Source: Erwinia aphidicola (lineage in GTDB: Bacteria; Pseudomonadota; Gammaproteobacteria; Enterobacterales; Enterobacteriaceae). From it: DNA of 64,000 nt. A program made the position numbers and the translations under genes. Below the pieces are notes generated by a model. It made no database searches, was not told where the DNA came from, and worked only from the letters and a program-made list of their open reading frames with translations. Positions 46,390-57,162 of this stretch are shown here, piece after piece (position 1 is the first letter of the stretch; the number at the start of each line of letters is the position of its first letter). The stretch spans positions 3,782,001-3,846,000 of the forward strand of contig NZ_JAMKCQ010000001.1 of NCBI RefSeq assembly GCF_024169515.1, read 5' to 3'.

Positions 46390-47037
46390 ATGCTTTACCA
46401 CTATTTAAACGGGGAAAACTGGCGGCATATTTTCATCGTTGGCGATCTGCACGGCTGTCGTGACATGTTGCAGCAGCAGTTAGCTGCTCTTCATTTCGAT
46501 CAACAGCGGGATCTGGTCATCGGCGTAGGTGACTTGATCGACAGAGGTCCCAACAGTGCAGGTTGCCTCGCGCTGCTGCATCAGCCGTGGTTTCGCTGCG
46601 TGCGCGGCAATCATGAACAGATGGCGCTGGATGCGCTGAGCGGGGCGGGCAGTCAGATGTGGCGCCGCAACGGCGGCGACTGGTTTTACTCCATGAAGGG
46701 TTTACCGGTGCTGGAAGTGAAACGCAATTTGTTACGTTGTCACGAATTGCCACTGATTCTTCACCTGCAGCTGGCAGAGCGCGTCGCGGTTATCGCGCAC
46801 GCTGACTATCCGGCGGAAGAGTATGCCTGGGGCAAGGAGATCGATACGGAGGCTGTGCTGTGGGGGCGCGAGCGCGTTGCAGCAGCGCAGCGCGGTAAAG
46901 GGGCAAGAATCCGCGGTGCCGATGATTTCTACTTTGGTCACACGCCGCTCCCGGCGCCGCTGAATGCCTGGAACCAACACTACATCGATACCGGCGCAGT
47001 GTTTGGTAATAACCTGACGCTGGTCCAGGTGCAGTAA
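46390..47037 (+). CDS. pphA: Serine/threonine protein phosphatase PphA (PrpA)
   Basis: PPP-family metallophosphatase of 215 residues related to lambda phosphatase. All metal and phosphate motifs are present: GDLHGCRDML, GDLIDRGPNS, VRGNHEQMALDAL, IAHADYP and FGHTPLP. In E. coli it removes phosphate from misfolding-related and two-component targets. Here it resumes the E. coli gene order after the accessory block; E. coli has sdsR immediately beside it. Confidence 0.95.
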   Translation: MLYHYLNGENWRHIFIVGDLHGCRDMLQQQLAALHFDQQRDLVIGVGDLIDRGPNSAGCLALLHQPWFRCVRGNHEQMALDALSGAGSQMWRRNGGDWFYSMKGLPVLEVKRNLLRCHELPLILHLQLAERVAVIAHADYPAEEYAWGKEIDTEAVLWGRERVAAAQRGKGARIRGADDFYFGHTPLPAPLNAWNQHYIDTGAVFGNNLTLVQVQ

Positions 47038-47067
47038 TGATGCGGCCTGATGACAGGCCGCAGGCTG

Positions 47068-48504
47068 TTACACGCTGAACAGTTTGCCGTCGCGCACCAA
47101 ATCGCGCGGGTAGTTGTTTTTAATCCGGCTGCCCACCTTTTTGGCAATGCCAATCGCCTGCTGCTGATAGCAGACAATCACCTCGTCAGCAGGCAGGTCG
47201 CGTTCAGGATAGATATCGCGCCCGCGATACCACTCTTCCGCTTCGCTGCTGGTCAGTTCGAACGCGTTTGCCGCGTGAGGATCCGCCAGCGCAATCGCGG
47301 CTTCATGCTGCCAGCGCCAGCCTTTCGGGAATGTTTCCGCCAGCTTCAGGCCGATACGTGAGAAACGGACGCGCCCAAGCCACGGCTCCATCGCACGCGG
47401 GAACAGCCACAGCTCCTTATCACGCTGCCACAGCGACAGTTCATCGCTCCAGTTCAACCCGGCTTTTGCTGCGGCATCTGCCACGTCCTGCTGCTGCTTG
47501 CGGTTAAGCGGGCTAAAGGGCGGCTTGCCCACTTTATAGCCTGGAGCGGGCAGGCGCGGCACGCTTTCCAGCTTGCGCAGGCGGGCGACGAAGAAGCCTT
47601 CGCTGTCAAAAATATGCGGGAAGACGTGCAGAAACCCTTCCGCGGTGGCGGCCTGCTGCGCGCCGCTAAACAGCTGGTCGAGCGGCTCGATTTCAACGGC
47701 ACCGGGATACTCGGCGAGCAGCCACTCAATGACCTGCTGATTCTCACTGCGGTTTAACGTGCAGGTGGAGTAAACCAGGATACCGCCAGGTTTCAGCGCG
47801 TGAAACGCGCTGTTGATCAGCTCCCGCTGGGTGGCGGCGATGTCGGCAGTGCTGGCTTCCGACCAGTTGCGCAGCGCATCGGGATCTTTGCGGACAACCC
47901 CTTCACCGGAACAGGGGGCATCCAGCAGCACCGCATCGAAACACTCGGGCAATGCAGGGCCAAATACCCGGCCGTCAAAGTGGGTCATGGCGCTGTTGCT
48001 GACGCCGCAGCGGCTGAGGTTAGCGTGCAGCACTTTCACCCGGCTGGCGGAGTATTCGTTGGCGAGGATGGTGCCTTTGTTCGCCATGCGCGCCGCAATC
48101 TGGGTGGTTTTAGAGCCCGGTGCGGCAGCGACGTCCATCACGCGTTCCGGCTGGCTACCGTTGGCAAACAGCGCGCTTACCGGCAGCATTGAGCTGGCCT
48201 CCTGGATGTAAAACAGCCCGGCAAGGTGCTCTGCCGTACTGCCCAGCGGCAGCGCATCCGCATCGTCGCGGCTGATCCAGAAACCCTCTTCGCACCACGG
48301 GATCGGCGTGAGCGCCCACTGCCAGGGCGCAACCAGCGCCAGGAAGTCATCAACGCTGATTTTCAGCGTATTAACGCGCAGGCTGCGGCGCAGCGGCTGC
48401 TGGCTGATAGCAATAAAGCGATCGAAGTCGTTCGCATCCGGCAGCAGTTGCTGCATCCGATCGAGAAAAGGCTGCGGGAAAAACACGCGGGAAGAGTGAG
48501 GCAC
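47068..48504 (-). CDS. rsmF: 16S rRNA m5C1407 methyltransferase RsmF
   Basis: Methylates C1407 of 16S rRNA using SAM, about 478 residues. The NOL1/NOP2/Sun core shows [37 protein letters not shown] (first catalytic Cys) and [15 protein letters not shown] (second Cys). The C-terminal PUA-like and RsmF-specific domains include [11 protein letters not shown] and [11 protein letters not shown]. The best start is GTG at 48504 ([14 protein letters not shown]), preceded by AGGAT at 8 bases; the frame is open upstream without support. Confidence 0.95.
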   Translation of the reverse strand: MPHSSRVFFPQPFLDRMQQLLPDANDFDRFIAISQQPLRRSLRVNTLKISVDDFLALVAPWQWALTPIPWCEEGFWISRDDADALPLGSTAEHLAGLFYIQEASSMLPVSALFANGSQPERVMDVAAAPGSKTTQIAARMANKGTILANEYSASRVKVLHANLSRCGVSNSAMTHFDGRVFGPALPECFDAVLLDAPCSGEGVVRKDPDALRNWSEASTADIAATQRELINSAFHALKPGGILVYSTCTLNRSENQQVIEWLLAEYPGAVEIEPLDQLFSGAQQAATAEGFLHVFPHIFDSEGFFVARLRKLESVPRLPAPGYKVGKPPFSPLNRKQQQDVADAAAKAGLNWSDELSLWQRDKELWLFPRAMEPWLGRVRFSRIGLKLAETFPKGWRWQHEAAIALADPHAANAFELTSSEAEEWYRGRDIYPERDLPADEVIVCYQQQAIGIAKKVGSRIKNNYPRDLVRDGKLFSV

Positions 48505-48593
48505 AGGCAGGATCCACAGGAAAAAATGTGCGCGCAGTTTAGCACAGGGGGGCAGGTAAAAAAATTGGGCAGCGAAGGCTGCCCAATAGGAGG

Positions 48594-51230
48594 TTACTGC
48601 GGCAGGGCGGTTCCCCACTTGCGCCAGTCCTTCGGCTCTTCATCTTCCAACAGGAAGTGTTTACCCGAATTCGCCTGCGGCGCCAGCGGCACCGTTGGCG
48701 GCGTGGCAAAGGCAATGCCACCCTGGATAAACTGCTGGAAGGTGCCGGTTTTCACCACGCCGCCAATCAGGCCAAACTTGAGGTTGTAGCCGGAAGCCAG
48801 CCAGAACACCGAGTTGTTCCGTACCAGATGTTGATATTTCTTGCTGATGCGCAGAGTGATCTGCACGCGGTCGGCCATCGAGCCGAGAGACGTTCCGGTC
48901 ACGGTACCCACTTCGATACCGCGGAACAGCACCGGGGTTCCGACCGTCAGAGAACCTCCCTCCGGCGCATCCATCACCACATTCAGGCCATCAAGGTAGC
49001 GTGCGTCGGTAATGGTTGATTCCTGCAGTTCGAAGCTGCGCTGAGGGCGCCCTTTACCTGGGTCAACGTTAATGTACGGCTGCAGCAGCGTCTCCAGATG
49101 GTTGACCCCCGCCGCCGAGATCTGCGGTGAAACGACCGAGAAGCGCGAGCCGAGACGGGCAAAATCTTTGACGTATTCAGGGTAGAGCACCGCTTTGGCG
49201 ATCACCTGATTATTACCTTCGCCGAGCGCCAGCGATTCCAGCTGACCAATAGTGATGCCAAGGTAGCGGATCGGCAAACCCGGCGAAAGTTTGCTGGCGT
49301 CGTAAGTGCGCAGGGTGATCTGGCTACCCACCGCACGCGCGGCGGTTTCGGAATCATACAGCGTGCGTTTGTCCTGGCGGGTCAGGCCCACTCCGGCGCC
49401 GGTAAGATTTTCGAAGCTGATCGCCCCTTTCAGCGCGCGGTTAAGCGGCGAAGCCTGCACCGTCAGACCGCTGCCGTTAAGCTGCACGCGCGCCCCGCCT
49501 TCAGCCCAGAACACGCTACTTTGGGTCAGCAGCCGGCGATATTCCGGCTTGATATGCACATTAACGTCGAAGGCATCGGCACGCGGCGTAACGCTGACGA
49601 TTTCACCGACCTGGAATTTACGGTAAAGCACCACGGAACCGGCCTGGATATCCGGCAGGCTGGTGGCCGTCAGGGTGAGGGTAGTTGGCAAGCGATCGCC
49701 GACCACCCCTTCAGCGGCTTTTTCCGCATTAGCATACAGTGGGTAAGTTTTTTTCACTTCGCCTTTGCTGCCGGGATCAAGGCGAATACCGCCGTCCACC
49801 CACTCACGGGCGCTGGCACCCAGCACTTCCATGCCATCAATACCGAGCTTGACGTCGAGACGGCTGTTAATGATGAACTTGCTGTCGCCGTGGACGAGGT
49901 CGCGATAGTCCGCGGCCACCGCCACGTTAAAGGTGACGCCTTTTTCATTCAGCGTGCGCTTAATCACCTGGCCGATGCGCATGCCGTGCAGCATCAGGGG
50001 CTGCCCGGCGTCAATGCCGTAGCTTTCCGGGGCGGTGAGGGTGATCTCCAGCGCATTCGGCTGCTGCAGCAGCGACTCATTGCTTGGCAGCACCACGAAA
50101 TGGTCCTGCGGCGCGCCGTCGCCGGGGATCAGTTCAAGGGTATTGCCGGTCAGCAGGCTGCTCAGGCTGCTGTCAGTCAGGCTGATTTTCGGGCTGCGCA
50201 TCTCAATGCGCGTTCCGCTGCGCATCAGGCCGGTGACGGAAGGATCCAGCGTCAGCTCACCGCTGACTTTGCCGTTGTCCTGCAGCGTCATTTTGGTCAG
50301 TGAACCCACTTCAAGACCCTGATACATCAGCGGGGTGCTGCCTTCCTTCAGGTTTTTACCGTCCGGCAGGTCGAGCAAAATTTTCACGCCGCGCTGGCTC
50401 TGCGCCAGGTCAGGGTAGAGGTTATAGTTGTCCTCGCTCTTCGCCGGCTGCGATGCCTGCGGTGAATCGAAAGCCACTGCGCCATTGACCAGCGCGGCAA
50501 GGCTCTCCAGCTGCACTTTAGCCCCACTCAGACCCACATCGGCCTTAACGCCGGAGACATTCCAGAATCGACTCTCTTTTTTCACCAGATTGGTAAAGCG
50601 ACGCTCAATCAGCACGTCAATCGTGACCCCTTGATTACCGGAGTTGATGCTGTAGTCATACACGCGGCCAACCGGGATTTTGCGGAAGTAAACCAGTGAA
50701 CCGCTATTCAGCGCGCCGAGGTCAGGGGCGTGAAGGTGGATCATCATTTCGCCGGTATTTAAGCGGTATTTGGGCTGGGTATCGAGCGCGGTAAAGTTTT
50801 CACGCGGTTCCCCCTTCTTGCCCGGCATCATGCCGATGTAGTTGCCGCCTACCAGCGCATCCAGACCCGAAACGCCGGCCAGCGAGGCTTTCGGCGTTAC
50901 CAGCCAGAACTGCGTATCCTCACGCAGTGCGCCTTTCATATCGCTTTTAATGCTGGCCTTGATCTTAATGGTACGCAGGTCGTCGGTCATGCTGATGCCC
51001 TGCACCAGCCCGACTTCGACGCCCTGATAGCGTACCGGCGTGCGGCCCGGCACAATGCCGTCCGCGGTGGCGAAATCAATGGTCACCGTGGTGCCGCGCT
51101 CCTGGTAATTTGACCAGATAAGCCAGCCGGCAATCAGCAGGGCAATAAAGGGCAGCAGCCAGAATGGCGATATTTTTCGCCGATTTTTGACGCGTGCATT
51201 AGTCGGTGTAGTCGGCGTTTCCTGTTGCAT
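48594..51230 (-). CDS. letB: Lipid transport protein LetB (YebT, seven MCE domains)
   Basis: A 878-residue inner-membrane-anchored periplasmic protein with seven tandem MCE domains, forming a hexameric tunnel for lipids between the membranes. One N-terminal helix ([20 protein letters not shown]) is followed by repeated MCE units recognisable from recurring [16 protein letters not shown] strands: [54 protein letters not shown] and VLFRGIEVG. The start at 51230 lies inside the end of letA (32-base overlap), so translation is coupled. Confidence 0.96.
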   Translation of the reverse strand: MQQETPTTPTNARVKNRRKISPFWLLPFIALLIAGWLIWSNYQERGTTVTIDFATADGIVPGRTPVRYQGVEVGLVQGISMTDDLRTIKIKASIKSDMKGALREDTQFWLVTPKASLAGVSGLDALVGGNYIGMMPGKKGEPRENFTALDTQPKYRLNTGEMMIHLHAPDLGALNSGSLVYFRKIPVGRVYDYSINSGNQGVTIDVLIERRFTNLVKKESRFWNVSGVKADVGLSGAKVQLESLAALVNGAVAFDSPQASQPAKSEDNYNLYPDLAQSQRGVKILLDLPDGKNLKEGSTPLMYQGLEVGSLTKMTLQDNGKVSGELTLDPSVTGLMRSGTRIEMRSPKISLTDSSLSSLLTGNTLELIPGDGAPQDHFVVLPSNESLLQQPNALEITLTAPESYGIDAGQPLMLHGMRIGQVIKRTLNEKGVTFNVAVAADYRDLVHGDSKFIINSRLDVKLGIDGMEVLGASAREWVDGGIRLDPGSKGEVKKTYPLYANAEKAAEGVVGDRLPTTLTLTATSLPDIQAGSVVLYRKFQVGEIVSVTPRADAFDVNVHIKPEYRRLLTQSSVFWAEGGARVQLNGSGLTVQASPLNRALKGAISFENLTGAGVGLTRQDKRTLYDSETAARAVGSQITLRTYDASKLSPGLPIRYLGITIGQLESLALGEGNNQVIAKAVLYPEYVKDFARLGSRFSVVSPQISAAGVNHLETLLQPYINVDPGKGRPQRSFELQESTITDARYLDGLNVVMDAPEGGSLTVGTPVLFRGIEVGTVTGTSLGSMADRVQITLRISKKYQHLVRNNSVFWLASGYNLKFGLIGGVVKTGTFQQFIQGGIAFATPPTVPLAPQANSGKHFLLEDEEPKDWRKWGTALPQ

Positions 51231-52443
51231 GAGCATCCCAAAGTAAACGGCTATCCAGCCACTCAACGGCAAGAATAGTGAGTATGACCGCTGAACCGAA
51301 ATAGAAGGCAGCCGGTCCCATAGTAAAAGCTAAAAGCTGGTCGCGATTAACCAGCGACATCGTTAGTGAAATGACGAACAGGTCGAGCATCGACCAGCGC
51401 CCCACCCACTGCACCACGCGCAGCAGGCGGATGCGGGTTTTCAGCCCTTGCTCACATTTGAAGTGAATACTGAGCAGCAGGGTCACCAGGACGATAACTT
51501 TGGTAAACGGCACCAGAATACTGGCGACGAACACCACGATAGCCACCGGGATATTGCCAGAGGCGAGCGAGAGAATACCAGAAAGAATGGTGTCATCCTG
51601 GCGAGAGCCGTTGAGATAGATGACTGAAATCGGCAGCAGATTAGCCGGGATCAGAAAAATAATTGAGGCGATCAGCGCCGCCCAGGACTTCTGCAGGCTG
51701 AAATGACGGCGGAAATAGAGCCGCGTGTGGCAGCGCGGGCAGCGGCCACGCTCATCGGCCACGCCGGTATGGTGGCAGCTCAGGCAAACCTGCAGCTGGG
51801 CAATCGGCACATTTGGATGAGGCTGCGGATAGAAACGGTGCCACAGCTGTTCAACGTTAAGGTGAATCAGCGTCAGCAGGCTGAGAAGCGTCAGAGAGAT
51901 AAATGCCACCAGCCCAAGGCCCGGCGTAATGGCGGCATAGTCCTGCACCTTTATTGAGGCAACGGCAACGCCGACCAGGTAGATATCAAGCATCACCCAC
52001 TCTTTCAGGCGGTCAAGCATCAGCAGCACCGGCCGCAGGTTCATGCCCAGCTTGTCACCGAAATAGAGGTAGCCAATAGAGACGACCAGCGTCAGCGGGG
52101 CGCCAATCGTGCAAAATGCCACCATTGAAGCGGCAATGACGTCACCTTCCCTGGTCATCTGCATGATGCCGCCCAGCAGGCTGGCGTAAATGTTGGTGCC
52201 GAGCAGCCGGATTGACATCAGCGGCTCATTGAAAGCGAAAGGCATCAGCAGCAGCATCGTCACCGCCATGGCGGTCAGTCGCGTCATCGACCAGTCCCGG
52301 CCATTCAGGATGCGCGCATTGCAGCGCGGGCAGTGCGCAGACTGGCTTGATTTAACATCTGGTAAGGAAAAAAGGGTATCGCATTGGGGACATCGCTGAT
52401 AACGTGCCTGTGGCAGAGCATGACTTATGGCGTGTATTTTCAT
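51199..52443 (-). CDS. letA: Lipid transport membrane protein LetA (YebS, PqiA family)
   Basis: Inner-membrane partner of LetB with two PqiA domains. Zinc-ribbon cysteines appear as [11 protein letters not shown] with HCPRCNARI, and again as CLSCHHTGV with [10 protein letters not shown]. Multiple helices follow each ribbon. [19 protein letters not shown] and [20 protein letters not shown] are conserved. The start is uncertain: ATG 52443 gives [18 protein letters not shown], with GGGAAT rather close; an upstream ATG at 52506 gives 21 more residues but has no ribosome site. Confidence 0.93.
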   Translation of the reverse strand: MKIHAISHALPQARYQRCPQCDTLFSLPDVKSSQSAHCPRCNARILNGRDWSMTRLTAMAVTMLLLMPFAFNEPLMSIRLLGTNIYASLLGGIMQMTREGDVIAASMVAFCTIGAPLTLVVSIGYLYFGDKLGMNLRPVLLMLDRLKEWVMLDIYLVGVAVASIKVQDYAAITPGLGLVAFISLTLLSLLTLIHLNVEQLWHRFYPQPHPNVPIAQLQVCLSCHHTGVADERGRCPRCHTRLYFRRHFSLQKSWAALIASIIFLIPANLLPISVIYLNGSRQDDTILSGILSLASGNIPVAIVVFVASILVPFTKVIVLVTLLLSIHFKCEQGLKTRIRLLRVVQWVGRWSMLDLFVISLTMSLVNRDQLLAFTMGPAAFYFGSAVILTILAVEWLDSRLLWDAHATGNADYTD

Positions 52444-52665
52444 ATTCCCGATCGTGCTTTGGCCCAACAGCGCAGGTGCAGGGCAGGTTAGGCTGATTAA
52501 CGCCATGAGAGCAGGACTCAGTATAGCCGTGCTTCAGTATTCGGATAAATCCAAGGTTATATTAACTAACGGAATGAATCACCTTGTCCCGCTGTACTTT
52601 TAATGCTTAATTTTATCGGACTCAGTGGCTACCGGCCTGGTCTCAGTTTCTACAATGGTTAAACA

Positions 52666-53166
52666 ATGACAAAAGCAGAATTTTATACCGACCTCAATCG
52701 CGACATGCGCGCACTTCTCAGCGGCGAAACCAGCTTCCTGGCGGTGATGGGCAATTGTAGCGCGCTTTTATACGAACGTCTTGATGGGGTTAACTGGGCG
52801 GGTTTTTATCTGCTGACCGAAGAGAACACGCTGGTACTCGGCCCGTTCCAGGGCAAAATCGCCTGCGTGCGAATTCCTGTCGGGCGCGGCGTTTGCGGTA
52901 CAGCGGTGGCAGAAAACAGCGTTCAGCGTGTTGATGATGTGCATGAATTCCCGGGCCACATTGCCTGTGATGCTGCCAGCAACGCGGAAATTGTGCTGCC
53001 GTTAGTGGTAAATGGTCAGATTATTGGCGTGTTAGATATCGACAGCGTTGAATATAACCGCTTTGACAGTGAGGATGAGGCGGGGCTGAAAGCGTTGACT
53101 GACGGGCTTTGCGAGGTGCTTGCCGGATCGGATGTGGAAAAATTTATTCACATGAAACGCACCTAA
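52666..53166 (+). CDS. msrC: Free methionine-(R)-sulfoxide reductase MsrC
   Basis: GAF-domain enzyme of 166 residues that reduces free methionine-R-sulfoxide. The three catalytic-loop cysteines are visible in KIACVRIPVGRGVCGTAVAE and GHIACDAASNAEIVLPL. LLYERLDGVNWAGFYLL is the conserved N-terminal core. It diverges from letA; the 220-base gap shows no other gene. Confidence 0.95.
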   Translation: MTKAEFYTDLNRDMRALLSGETSFLAVMGNCSALLYERLDGVNWAGFYLLTEENTLVLGPFQGKIACVRIPVGRGVCGTAVAENSVQRVDDVHEFPGHIACDAASNAEIVLPLVVNGQIIGVLDIDSVEYNRFDSEDEAGLKALTDGLCEVLAGSDVEKFIHMKRT

Positions 53167-53262
53167 AGCGCTGGATCACGTAGCAATTGCTGATGGGGTC
53201 ATTATAATGTCGCCTGTTCATGCCTGCGCTGATTGGCAAACCCGTTGTAATCAGGAAATTTC

Positions 53263-53955
53263 ATGGAAAATCAACCTAAGTTGAATAGCACCAAAGAAGT
53301 CATCGCCTTTCTGGCCGAGCGTTTCCCACAATGCTTTAGCGCCGAAGGCGAAGCACGACCACTGAAGATCGGAATCTTTCAGGATTTAGTCGACCGCGTG
53401 CAGGGTGAAATGAACCTGAGTAAAACTCAGCTTCGTTCAGCACTGCGTTTATATACTTCCAGCTGGCGCTATCTGTACGGCATCAAAGTCGGTGCGACTC
53501 GCGTTGACCTTGATGGCAATGCGTGTGGCCTGCTGGATGAACAGCACGTTGAACATGCGCGCAAACAGCTTGAAGAAGCCAAAGCGCGCGTGCAGGCACA
53601 GCGCGAACAGCAGCAGGCGAAAAAGCGTGAAGCCGGTGAAGACACCGCACCGCGTCGTCCGCGTAAACCTGTTCGTAAACCTGCGGCCGAAGGTGAGCAG
53701 CCACGTAAAGTGCGCAGCAAGCCAGAGCGTCCGCAGGCTGAACGCAACTCTTCCTCAGCAAGAGAAGAGACTCAGACGTCGAGTAGCAAACCGGTTACCG
53801 ACACCTCAGCGTTGCAAGTGGGCCAGAGCATTAAAGTTACCGCAGGCAAAAGTGCGATGGATGCCACCATTCTTGAAATCTCTAAAGATGGCGTCCGGGT
53901 ACAGCTGGCTAACGGTCTGGCAATGATAGTACGCGCAGAACACTTGCAGTTCTGA
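53263..53955 (+). CDS. proQ: RNA chaperone ProQ
   Basis: FinO-family RNA-binding protein of 230 residues that stabilises sRNAs and mRNA 3' ends. The N-terminal FinO domain ([40 protein letters not shown]) is followed by a long basic Ala/Lys/Arg/Pro linker and a C-terminal Tudor-like domain ([32 protein letters not shown]). prc follows 19 bases later, as in E. coli. Confidence 0.97.
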   Translation: MENQPKLNSTKEVIAFLAERFPQCFSAEGEARPLKIGIFQDLVDRVQGEMNLSKTQLRSALRLYTSSWRYLYGIKVGATRVDLDGNACGLLDEQHVEHARKQLEEAKARVQAQREQQQAKKREAGEDTAPRRPRKPVRKPAAEGEQPRKVRSKPERPQAERNSSSAREETQTSSSKPVTDTSALQVGQSIKVTAGKSAMDATILEISKDGVRVQLANGLAMIVRAEHLQF

Positions 53956-53974
53956 TACGGAGGCTAATCAGGGC

Positions 53975-56020
53975 ATGAACACTCTTTTTAAACGCACCAT
54001 CATTGCGGGCCTGCTGATTGCAGGCAATGCCTTCGCGGCCGATAACATCACCCGTGCAGACCAGATCCCGCAGCTGCACCAGGAAGCACAGCACGCCACC
54101 GTCAGCGAGCGCGTCACTTCCCGCTTTACCCGTTCCCATTACCGCCAGTTTGACCTCAATAAAGACTTTTCGGTCAAAATTTTCGAGCGTTATCTGAACC
54201 TGCTCGACTACAGCCACAATGTGCTGCTGGAGTCTGACATTGCGCAATATGCGGACAAGAAAACCACGCTGGGCGATGAGTTAAAAAGCGGCCAGCTTTC
54301 GGCGTTTTACGATCTGTATAATCTGACGCAGAAACGCCGTTTTGAACGTTATCAGTACGCGCTTTCCGTGCTGAATAAGCCGATGAACTTTACCGGCAAC
54401 GACACCATTGATATCGACCGCAGCAAGTCCCCCTGGCCCAAAAGTACCGCAGAGCTGAATGCCCTGTGGGACGCCAAGGTGAAATATGATGAGCTGAGCC
54501 TGAAACTGGCCGGTAAAGATGAGAAAGAGATCCGCGAAGTCCTCACCAAGCGCTATCAGTTCGCTGAACGTCGCCTGGCGCAGAGCAACAGCGAAGATGT
54601 GTTCCAGCTGGCGATGACCGCGTTCGCGCATGAAATCGACCCGCACACCAATTATCTCTCCCCGCGTAACACCGAACAGTTCAATACCGAAATGAGCCTG
54701 TCGCTGGAAGGTATTGGTGCGGTGCTGCAGATGGATGATGATTACACGGTGATCAATTCAATGGTTGCCGGTGGTCCGGCGGCGAAAAGCAAAACCATTA
54801 CCGTGGGCGACCGTATTGTTGGCGTTGGTCAGCCGGGCAAACCGATGGTCGATGTGATCGGCTGGCGTCTGGATGATGTCGTTGCGCAGATCAAAGGACC
54901 TAAGGGCAGTAAAGTGCGCCTGGAAATCCTGCCTGCCGGCAAAGGTACCAAAACCCGTACGGTAACCCTGACGCGTGAAAAGATCCGCCTGGAAGATCGC
55001 GCGGTTAAAATGTCGGTCCATAACGTCGGCAAACAGAAAGTCGGCGTGCTGGATATCCCAGGTTTCTACGTTGGCCTGACTGACGATGTGAAGGTGCAGC
55101 TGCAGAAATTGCAGAAGCAGAACGTCGATAGCATTGTTATCGATCTGCGCACCAACGGCGGTGGGGCACTGACCGAGGCGGTTTCTCTCTCTGGTCTGTT
55201 TATCCCAAGTGGCCCGGTGGTTCAGGTTCGCGATAACAACGGCAAAATCCGCCAGGACAGCGACAACGACGGCATTACTTACTACAAGGGTCCGCTGGTG
55301 GTGCTGGTTGACCGCTTCAGTGCTTCGGCTTCTGAAATCTTTGCCGCTGCCATGCAGGATTATGGCCGCGCGCTGATTGTTGGTGAACCGACCTTCGGTA
55401 AAGGTACGGTACAGCAGTATCGCTCGCTTAACCGCATTTACGATCAGATGCTGCGCCCTGAATGGCCGGCGCTGGGTTCCGTGCAGTACACCATTCAGAA
55501 GTTTTACCGCATCAACGGCGGCAGCACGCAGCGCAAGGGTGTGACGCCTGACCTGCTGATGCCTACCGGCGTAGAAGCGATAGAAACTGGTGAGAAGTTT
55601 GAGGACAATGCGTTGCCGTGGGATAGCGTTCCTGCTGCTACCTATACCAAAACCGAAGACCTCAAGCCGCTGGAAGCACAGCTGATTAAAGATCATCAGG
55701 ATCGCATCGCTAAAGATGCTGAGTTCCAGTACATCATTAAGGATATCGCCCGCTTTAATGCCAACAAGGACAAGCGCAATATTATCTCTCTGAATCTTGC
55801 CGAGCGCGAGAAAGAGAACAAAGAAGATGATGCATTGCGGCTGGAACGCATTAATGCTCGCCTGAAAGCAGACGGTAAGAAACCGCTGACCAAGCTGGAA
55901 GATCTGCCTAAAGATTACAAAGAGCCGGACCCGTATCTGGATGAGACGGTGAACATTGCCAACGACCTGGCGCAGCTGGAAAAACAGCAGCCGCCAGTGA
56001 CACCGGCAGCGGCAAAATAA
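53975..56020 (+). CDS. prc: Tail-specific protease Prc
   Basis: Periplasmic S41 serine protease, 681 residues, that degrades proteins with nonpolar C-termini and processes penicillin-binding protein 3 and MepS. The signal peptide is MNTLFKRTIIAGLLIAGNAF. A PDZ domain around residues 235-320 (IGAVLQMDDDYTVINSMVAG) precedes the catalytic domain with the nucleophile in VDRFSASASEIFAAAMQDYG and the general-base Lys in GEPTFGKGTVQQY. Terminator follows. Confidence 0.98.
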   Translation: MNTLFKRTIIAGLLIAGNAFAADNITRADQIPQLHQEAQHATVSERVTSRFTRSHYRQFDLNKDFSVKIFERYLNLLDYSHNVLLESDIAQYADKKTTLGDELKSGQLSAFYDLYNLTQKRRFERYQYALSVLNKPMNFTGNDTIDIDRSKSPWPKSTAELNALWDAKVKYDELSLKLAGKDEKEIREVLTKRYQFAERRLAQSNSEDVFQLAMTAFAHEIDPHTNYLSPRNTEQFNTEMSLSLEGIGAVLQMDDDYTVINSMVAGGPAAKSKTITVGDRIVGVGQPGKPMVDVIGWRLDDVVAQIKGPKGSKVRLEILPAGKGTKTRTVTLTREKIRLEDRAVKMSVHNVGKQKVGVLDIPGFYVGLTDDVKVQLQKLQKQNVDSIVIDLRTNGGGALTEAVSLSGLFIPSGPVVQVRDNNGKIRQDSDNDGITYYKGPLVVLVDRFSASASEIFAAAMQDYGRALIVGEPTFGKGTVQQYRSLNRIYDQMLRPEWPALGSVQYTIQKFYRINGGSTQRKGVTPDLLMPTGVEAIETGEKFEDNALPWDSVPAATYTKTEDLKPLEAQLIKDHQDRIAKDAEFQYIIKDIARFNANKDKRNIISLNLAEREKENKEDDALRLERINARLKADGKKPLTKLEDLPKDYKEPDPYLDETVNIANDLAQLEKQQPPVTPAAAK

Positions 56021-56027
56021 GCCCAAC

Positions 56028-56055
56028 AGGCACAGCAATCGCTGTGCCTTTTTTT
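56028..56055 (+). terminator. Terminator after prc
   Basis: Nine-base stem AGGCACAGC / GCTGTGCCT (56028-56036 with 56041-56049), loop AATC, seven T. Confidence 0.92.
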
Positions 56056-56090
56056 ATTCTGTCCGTCCTGCCTGGCGCTGTGCGCGAAAA

Positions 56091-56170
56091 GTAACACAAA
56101 GTGTAAAGTTATGTCTTTTTAAACACTTAAAGATTAAGAGTGCTTGAAAAGCGGCGTATTGACCTTACGA
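56091..56170 (+). promoter_or_regulatory. htpX control region: CpxR-like and sigma32-like sites
   Basis: GTAAC-N7-GTAAA at 56091-56107 resembles a CpxR box. CTTGAAA at 56143-56149 with CCTTACGA at 56163-56170 (13-base spacer) resembles a sigma32 promoter. Both controls are known for htpX in E. coli; the -10 match here is only partial. Confidence 0.55.
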
Positions 56171-56213
56171 TGGTGGTACGCGAAAAGCGGAATAACTGAG
56201 GAAGTCTAATTTT

Positions 56214-57095
56214 ATGATGCGTATTGCTCTTTTCCTGTTGACCAACCTCGGGGTTATGGTGGTTTTCGGGCTGATCCTCAGCCTGACAGGGATCCAGTCA
56301 AGCAGTGTAATGGGCCTGATGATCATGGCGGGTCTGTTTGGCTTCGGCGGTGCGTTTGTTTCACTGCTGATGTCGAAGTGGATGGCACTGCGCTCCGTTG
56401 GTGGTGAAGTGATTGAACAGCCGCGTAACGAAACCGAACGCTGGCTGATGGAAACCGTGGGCCGTCAGGCTCAGCAGGCCGGCATTGCCATGCCGCAGGT
56501 GGCTGTTTACCATGCGCCCGACATTAACGCCTTTGCTACCGGTGCGCGTCGTGACGCCTCGCTGGTGGCGGTATCAACCGGTCTGTTGCAGAACATGAGC
56601 CGTGATGAAGCGGAAGCGGTGCTGGCTCACGAAATCAGCCATATCGCCAACGGTGACATGGTGACCATGACCCTGATTCAGGGGATTGTGAATACCTTCG
56701 TGATCTTCATCTCGCGCATTCTGGCACAGCTGGCAGCGGGCTTTATGTCCGGTAACCGCGACGAGGAAGGCAGCAGCAACGGCAACCCGATGGTGTACTT
56801 TGCAGTATCAATGGTGCTGGAGCTTGTATTTGGTATTGTCGCCAGCATTATTACCATGTGGTTCTCACGCCACCGTGAATTCCATGCGGATGCGGGTGCT
56901 GCTCGCCTGGCCGGGCGTGAGAAGATGATTGCCGCACTGCAACGTCTGAAAACCAGCTACGAGCCGCAGGAAGCCAGCAGCATGATGGCCTTCTGTATCA
57001 ATGGTAAATCCAAGTCGTTGAGCGAGCTGTTTATGTCGCACCCACCGCTGGATAAACGCATTGAAGCGCTGCGCAGCGGCGAATACCTGAAGTAG
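56214..57095 (+). CDS. htpX: Membrane protease HtpX
   Basis: M48 zinc metalloprotease of the inner membrane, 293 residues, involved in quality control of membrane proteins alongside FtsH. Two N-terminal helices precede the zinc site [20 protein letters not shown] (HEISH, near residue 140) with the third ligand in [20 protein letters not shown]; two more helices lie between. The TAG stop codon coincides with the TAG of a GTAGGGG repeat. Confidence 0.98.
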   Translation: MMRIALFLLTNLGVMVVFGLILSLTGIQSSSVMGLMIMAGLFGFGGAFVSLLMSKWMALRSVGGEVIEQPRNETERWLMETVGRQAQQAGIAMPQVAVYHAPDINAFATGARRDASLVAVSTGLLQNMSRDEAEAVLAHEISHIANGDMVTMTLIQGIVNTFVIFISRILAQLAAGFMSGNRDEEGSSNGNPMVYFAVSMVLELVFGIVASIITMWFSRHREFHADAGAARLAGREKMIAALQRLKTSYEPQEASSMMAFCINGKSKSLSELFMSHPPLDKRIEALRSGEYLK

Positions 57096-57115
57096 GGGCG
57101 CGGCATGCCGCGCCC
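57092..57115. repeat. GTAGGGG palindrome
   Basis: GTAGGGG followed by the perfect palindrome GGGCGCGGCATGCCGCGCCC (57096-57115). It begins at the htpX stop codon, as at ruvB. Confidence 0.8.
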
Positions 57116-57137
57116 GTTCAGGGCAAAATCATCAGCA

Positions 57138-57162
57138 AACCGGGCATGAGCCCGGTTTTTTT
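57138..57162 (+). terminator. Terminator between htpX and yebQ
   Basis: Stem AACCGGGC / GCCCGGTT (57138-57145 with 57150-57157), loop ATGA, then T to 57162. The A tract on the left is short, so it mainly serves htpX. Confidence 0.85.

Noticed and set aside
54758..56038. Open frame of 426 codons on the minus strand opposite prc
   Set aside because: Antisense shadow of prc; composition is that of reversed high-GC codons and no family resemblance is seen.
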